The notes beneath the pieces were generated by a model. That model had not been told where the DNA came from, searched no databases, and saw only the letters and a program-made list of their open reading frames with translations. A DNA stretch of 64,000 bases, taken from Verpa conica. Lineage: Eukaryota; Ascomycota; Pezizomycetes; Pezizales; Morchellaceae. The translations under genes were made by a program, and so were the position numbers. Shown here piece by piece: positions 59,978 through 64,000 of the stretch. Each line of letters opens with the position of its first letter. The stretch's first letter is position 1. The DNA lies in assembly GCA_033030425.1 (NCBI GenBank), contig JAUFSD010000007.1, forward strand, positions 1,116,001 to 1,180,000, read 5' to 3'.

Positions 59978-61364
59978 CTACGCACTTGCCCCACCCGCCG
60001 GTTCCAAAATCGCTTTAACCAACCCTACTCTCCCTAGTTTCCACACCTCTTCCGCCACATTTTCTCCTACCTTTTCCACCAACCTCTCCTTCAACTCCTC
60101 TTCCAGCTCCTCCCTTAGCTTCTCCCCGTCCTCCTCTAATAGCTTTAAAACACCCACTACAGCCCCTACAACCATCTCTGCCTCTCCACCACCATCAGGC
60201 TTTACTACACTCTCCACAAATAGCTGTACATTTGGCAAAATCAACACCCGGACTGACTCCCGCCCACCAATGGCTGCAAGCCCGATGATGGATCCATAAT
60301 GCGTGCCAAAGGGCTTGGCAGGGTCAAGAAAGTGCTTCAGACATGTGCGTGTCAAGCGAGGCTTCAGTGTGTGCGAGCTGTCGCCGAAACGCTTACACAC
60401 AAGTGATAGAAGGGAAGATGAGAAGTCGCGGAGGGAGTAGGATGCTAGTGGTGTCGATGGATCACCCAGGCGTTTCCCGATTAGACAGGTTAGTATAGGA
60501 GGGATAAGAGACGAGACGTAAGGCTCGATAAAGAGGTTCTCGTTCTCGAGAAGCGCATACGTAAGCTCCATCATCATATTCAGTACAAAGAGATTCTTCA
60601 ACCCATGAGTGACCTTCTCAGATATAAACTGAACAAAATATGGCAGTAACTGGTGGAGGCCAGGATCGTTGCGGAGGGATGCAAGAGCTGCTGAGCGGAG
60701 TGACTCGTTGGCTTCATTGGTTACTGCTTCGCAGACACGGTCGAAGTAGAGCTGTAGCTCTTTGGAGAGAATATGCTTGACTAGAGGCTTGACAGCTACG
60801 TTTTCACTCGAGTTGGAAGCGGCGGGGGTTGACGATGAGGCGCCTTTAGGGGTTGTTTCAGAGAGGCGGGCGGCTTCTGCTTGTGTTGGATTTTGAGGGA
60901 TTGCGGGCTGTACGCCTTCGATTGCGAGCCAGTGGGCTGTCGGGGGGGGGTTAGTAAAACTAGTGGAGATATGGGGGGAAACGGGGGGGTGTACCAGTGA
61001 AGGTGACCTCCCGAGGGACTTTAGGAAGTGGTGCGTTGATCAGCTTCTCAAAGTCGACCTCATCATCCTCGACGTAGAAGATGGGCTGTGCTTGTCCTAA
61101 AGAAGCTTCGCCGAACCTCAATGGACGTGAGGACTCATACCCATATAAAGGTTCAATATCAAGCACACGTAGAGCGTTGCTGATGTCTGAAGTACCAAGG
61201 ACCGTACGTTTTGAATGTCGCATGAATTTGAGAGCTTCTTGGAGGACCTGGTGCATGCGGTACTCGACGTCCATTGCGAGATTCTTGGCGACCTCATCAC
61301 TGAGATTTGCAATGCCGACTGATTCAGAGACATCTTTTACTGTATCGGCATTCCAGAGGGCCAT
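59978..61364 (-). CDS. TAF6: TFIID/SAGA-type subunit TAF6
   Basis: Two exons on the minus strand, 60995-61364 and 59978-60936, give 442 aa, the usual fungal TAF6 size. The 58-bp intron (GTACAC...CGACAG) splits an Ala codon. The N-terminus is a histone fold (residues about 3-70: [36 protein letters not shown]). The TAF6 hallmark follows: [35 protein letters not shown] and [11 protein letters not shown]. After a Ser/Thr/Pro linker comes the HEAT-like C-terminal domain (about 190-430), with [28 protein letters not shown] and [21 protein letters not shown]6 pairs with TAF9 through the histone fold in TFIID and SAGA, in the nucleus, to support RNA polymerase II initiation. It is transcribed divergently from the gene at 62047, sharing a 682-bp promoter. 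Confidence 0.96.
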
Positions 61365-62046
61365 TGCGATTGCTGGTTGTTATTTGGAAGTGCTTATTGG
61401 TGGACGTCTTTGGGAGGGGAGGGGAGTTTCGTGGGATGTTGTGTGATGTCTAGGGGCAGCGCGTGTTTCAGCTAGTCACATGCTACAGCCCGGGTAACTC
61501 TCCATTGGTAGGTGTAGTCCGGGTAACCTTCGATACGTCTCATTGCAGCTCTACAGCTACCCTTCGCCTGCCTCGTTTTTCAGCGATCTTTTGACGGAGG
61601 AGGAGAGAGGGAGTGATATTACAGGCATGCTGAGGTAACACCTTTCCCGATAGTAATGCTAATAGCAAAGTTGTCACAGAGGGAATTCGATGTGGTCCAT
61701 CCCACCCTACTATTCAAGATATAGCTGGGGTGGGCAAGGTGGGCAAGGTGGGCGGTCGATATCTGCTGTGCTGCACTCCACACTACATGTACTCTACACT
61801 GCACCACACAGCCCGGGTAACCACGGTCGCGTTCTCCCTCCACCGCTTAGCCCGGGTAACCCCCAGCACGTGTCACCAGTCCGGGTAACCGCACCCCCCC
61901 AAGCACCAGGCACGTCGTCCCACTCTCCCGCATAAACAAAAACAAAGCGCGACTTCCCCCTGCAACACCTACAACATCCGATCTTCCCCCCTCCCCCTCC
62001 CAACACGACCTCCCTCAAAAACACCCACTGCCACCCCCCCCCACAA
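61365..62046. promoter_or_regulatory. divergent promoter with five Reb1-like CGGGTAAC sites and a CACGTG box
   Basis: CGGGTAAC occurs at 61491-61498, 61520-61527, 61814-61821, 61853-61860 and 61882-61889, all in the same orientation and usually preceded by AGCC or AGTC. CGGGTAA is the core recognised by Reb1-type Myb-domain general regulatory factors in yeasts. CACGTG (61867-61872) lies between the last two sites. A short tandem GGTGGGCAAG array is at about 61729-61758. The region separates TAF6 (minus) from the 520-aa gene (plus) and presumably drives both. The factor identity in this fungus is inferred. Confidence 0.65.
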
Positions 62047-63665
62047 ATGGCATCACTCGAGCCGTCCCCTCCAAAACGTCTGAAAATATCTCCACAACAA
62101 TCTCGCCAGAGGCCGCAAAGTCCTTCTAAACTCCCCATTCGCAATGGGTCCACAGTCGATCGCACAAGGGGGGCACTACACCGTTCCCCAGCCAGGCAAA
62201 GGATTCCACAGCGCTCGGAGCGTAAGACTAACGGCGCAAGTGCTAATGAATCAATGGATGGAATCGGTAAATTGAACTTTGGCACAAGGGACGGGGGTGC
62301 TGGTGGGAGGTTCCGTAGAGCCGGAGGTCGACTATCACAGTCTCCAGCACGGAGGCATTCTTTCTTCAACGACCCTAATGCTGGATCAAGCGTACCACGG
62401 ATAGACAACCTAGGTCAAGGAGACGAATCCATAGTGATCGGAGATGAGAGATCTTCGCCGACAGAGAAGCTACACAAGGCCCGGAAACCAATTAAGGAGA
62501 AGGAGGCTCCAAAGAAAATACCACGGCCCAAGAGTCCTGAGAAGGAGATAGTGGTACCGGAGGTCGTAAATACCGAGAATGAGGCCCTGAGGAAGCTCAT
62601 TGAGACGCAGATTAACGCGCTAAGGATGGAGGTGGAAGGTCTACAGGCAGAGGTGCGGAAGGAAGAGGCGAGAGTTGAGAGAGAGGCAAGAAATACCCCG
62701 AAGATGGGAGAGAGCGATCTGGAATCTATAGTTAAACAGCTACTTTCTGCCAACGACACCTCACATACTGCTCTCCCACCACTTTCCTCCCTCGCCTCCC
62801 TCGACAATCCTGAAATACCTTCTGCAAAACCATTGAAGTCATTTGACCCGCTGCCCGAACTTAGCGCTTTCCACTGTCTCACTTTCACATCCACCTCTAC
62901 TACTATCGTTACCACTCCCGAGCCCTCAGACGACGATATAACTATAGTGCTCCCTCCACCAGATAACCCAGACTCACTAAACCTCCTCCAACGCCACTCT
63001 ACCACTGGCTATGCTTTAAATCGCCTTCTATTCTTTAGTCTTACATTCACAGTCGCTGCAAAAGACTGGACTGTACAACACATTACATACGAACTCTCAC
63101 CCTGGGCTCGACGGGAACTTGGGGGCTCCCTATCACATGCAGCAGAGGAGGGGAATATTAATACCGTACTATACGCTCTGTCGAGCTACACTACACTCGC
63201 AAAAAAGCGCGCATCTGTATTTGCACGATTATGCCAGGCCTTCCCACACCTATTACCTGTATTTGCACCTAGAAAGGGTAATGGGGGGAAGCCGACGAGG
63301 AGGGAAATTGTGCCATGGCTTGGGACATCTATTCTCAGGTTCAGGACAAGAGTGCCGGGGGAGCCAGATGGATCCACACATACGGAAACAGAGGGGCAGG
63401 TAGAGCTGGTAATAAGTTGGGATATCAGCCTAGACGAAGGGGGAGAGGCGGAGAGTATAGTTGCTGCGGACGTTAGGCTGCCGATTTATTGTAAGTTGAT
63501 CTTTGAGAAAGAGGAATGAGGCATAGGTTAATTTTTATATGAACAGACACTGAGGCAGACGAGCTGGAGAGTTTTAAGAAGGTTGGGGAGACGTTCAACT
63601 TACTCGTGAAAGAAAGGGGGGTATTTGAAGGCGCCAAGTGTGTAGTTGAGTTGGTTTTTCAGTGA
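62047..63665 (+). CDS. conserved fungal coiled-coil protein, 520 aa, possibly kinetochore-type
   Basis: Two exons, 62047-63490 and 63547-63665, with a 56-bp intron (GTAAGT...GAACAG) that splits a Tyr codon, give 520 aa. Residues 1-170 are basic, Ser/Pro/Arg-rich and disordered, with several SP sites that could be phosphorylated (RSPARQR, LSQSPARR). Residues about 175-220 form a Lys/Glu coiled coil (ENEALRKLIETQINALRMEVEGLQ). The C-terminal 240 residues are globular, with an ELSPWARRELGG segment, VELVISWDI and the ending VKERGVFEGAKCVVELVF. I recall this C-terminal pattern from uncharacterised proteins of other filamentous ascomycetes. Coiled coil plus a beta-rich RWD-like end is reminiscent of inner-kinetochore subunits, but I cannot name a subunit. 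The short second exon confirms that the frame does not end at the apparent stop at 63519. Confidence 0.75.
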
Positions 63666-64000
63666 TCTGTGAACTTGTATCCCCTAGACACCTCGGCTGA
63701 TGGTCATGGTGATTGATTTGCCACGGGTAATATTGCATTGGTTTGTTAATGGGTGCGACCTTTACTTTGATTTCTTTTTTCTCTACAGGAGTTACGGATG
63801 GCGTTCGATGCGATTTCTTGGGACGGGGGGATTTTTCGCCTTGTAGATTATTCTAGTGTGGTAGTACGTATATAGTACCGCTGGATTGTATAGTACTTAG
63901 GATACCTGTTTACTCTGTAGTAGACCTCTATCTTATATGAGGAACGTATATTAATTAAAGGTCAAGATGTAGGTTGGTGTACGTCTATAGTTCTAATCTT
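63666..64000. other. right flank, no gene seen
   Basis: Short 3' flank of the preceding gene. Only T-rich and AT-rich sequence is visible up to the end of the window. Confidence 0.5.

Noticed and set aside
62047..63519. 490-aa end of the coiled-coil protein
   Set aside because: The apparent stop at 63519 lies in an intron. Splicing 63490 to 63547 gives a better C-terminus (RGVFEGAKCVVELVF).
1..64000. CRISPR arrays, bacterial operons, riboswitches, attachment sites
   Set aside because: The DNA is eukaryotic nuclear sequence with spliceosomal introns. No spaced direct-repeat array or prokaryotic signal was seen.

Overview
This is nuclear DNA of a filamentous ascomycete. The genes carry many short spliceosomal introns (46-109 bp, one of 208 bp) with GTAAGT/GTATGT-type donors and pyrimidine-rich AG acceptors. 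The families are fungal: SUR2, TAF6, fungal P450, DHA2 MFS, rhodopsin-like 7TM and TCTP. Wide, AT-rich, gene-poor stretches with transposon debris, together with the protein flavour, suggest Pezizomycetes (truffle/morel relatives). That placement is an inference. Exon models below were built by hand: splice junctions were kept only where the reading phase closed and the joined protein matched the family.

Layout. 1-10.7 kb is mostly gene-poor, with a single-pass membrane protein (2881-3817, +), an unknown 309-aa protein (4512-5441, +) and a complete five-exon TCTP/TMA19 gene (6524-7450, -). 11.3-12.8 kb holds a SUR2-type sphingoid base hydroxylase. 12.8-28.7 kb is a gene desert interrupted by an E-set/CBM48-like protein (17142-18909, -), a 148-bp solo LTR with target-site duplication (15429-15576) and a decayed Tc1/mariner transposase (25331-26597).

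28.7-43.1 kb is a membrane and detoxification neighbourhood: a P450, a rhodopsin-domain 7TM protein with a Trp-repeat tail, a nine-exon DHA2 MFS exporter (broken-looking by naive translation, intact when spliced), an unknown 404-aa protein and a seven-exon ABCG transporter with a Cys-rich ectodomain. No secondary-metabolite backbone enzyme is visible, so a cluster is not claimed.

45.4-49.2 kb encodes the most striking protein: a 1,209-aa fusion of a 2H phosphoesterase, an EEP nuclease/phosphatase, a poly(A)-polymerase-like nucleotidyltransferase and a C-terminal MJ1316/DUF504 domain. It is a plausible one-polypeptide RNA-end processing machine. 52.8-58.8 kb encodes a giant disordered Glu-Pro/Lys-rich protein with recurring basic-Trp motifs. 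At the right end TAF6 (59978-61364, -) and a conserved 520-aa coiled-coil protein (62047-63665, +) share a 682-bp divergent promoter carrying five same-orientation CGGGTAAC (Reb1-like) sites.
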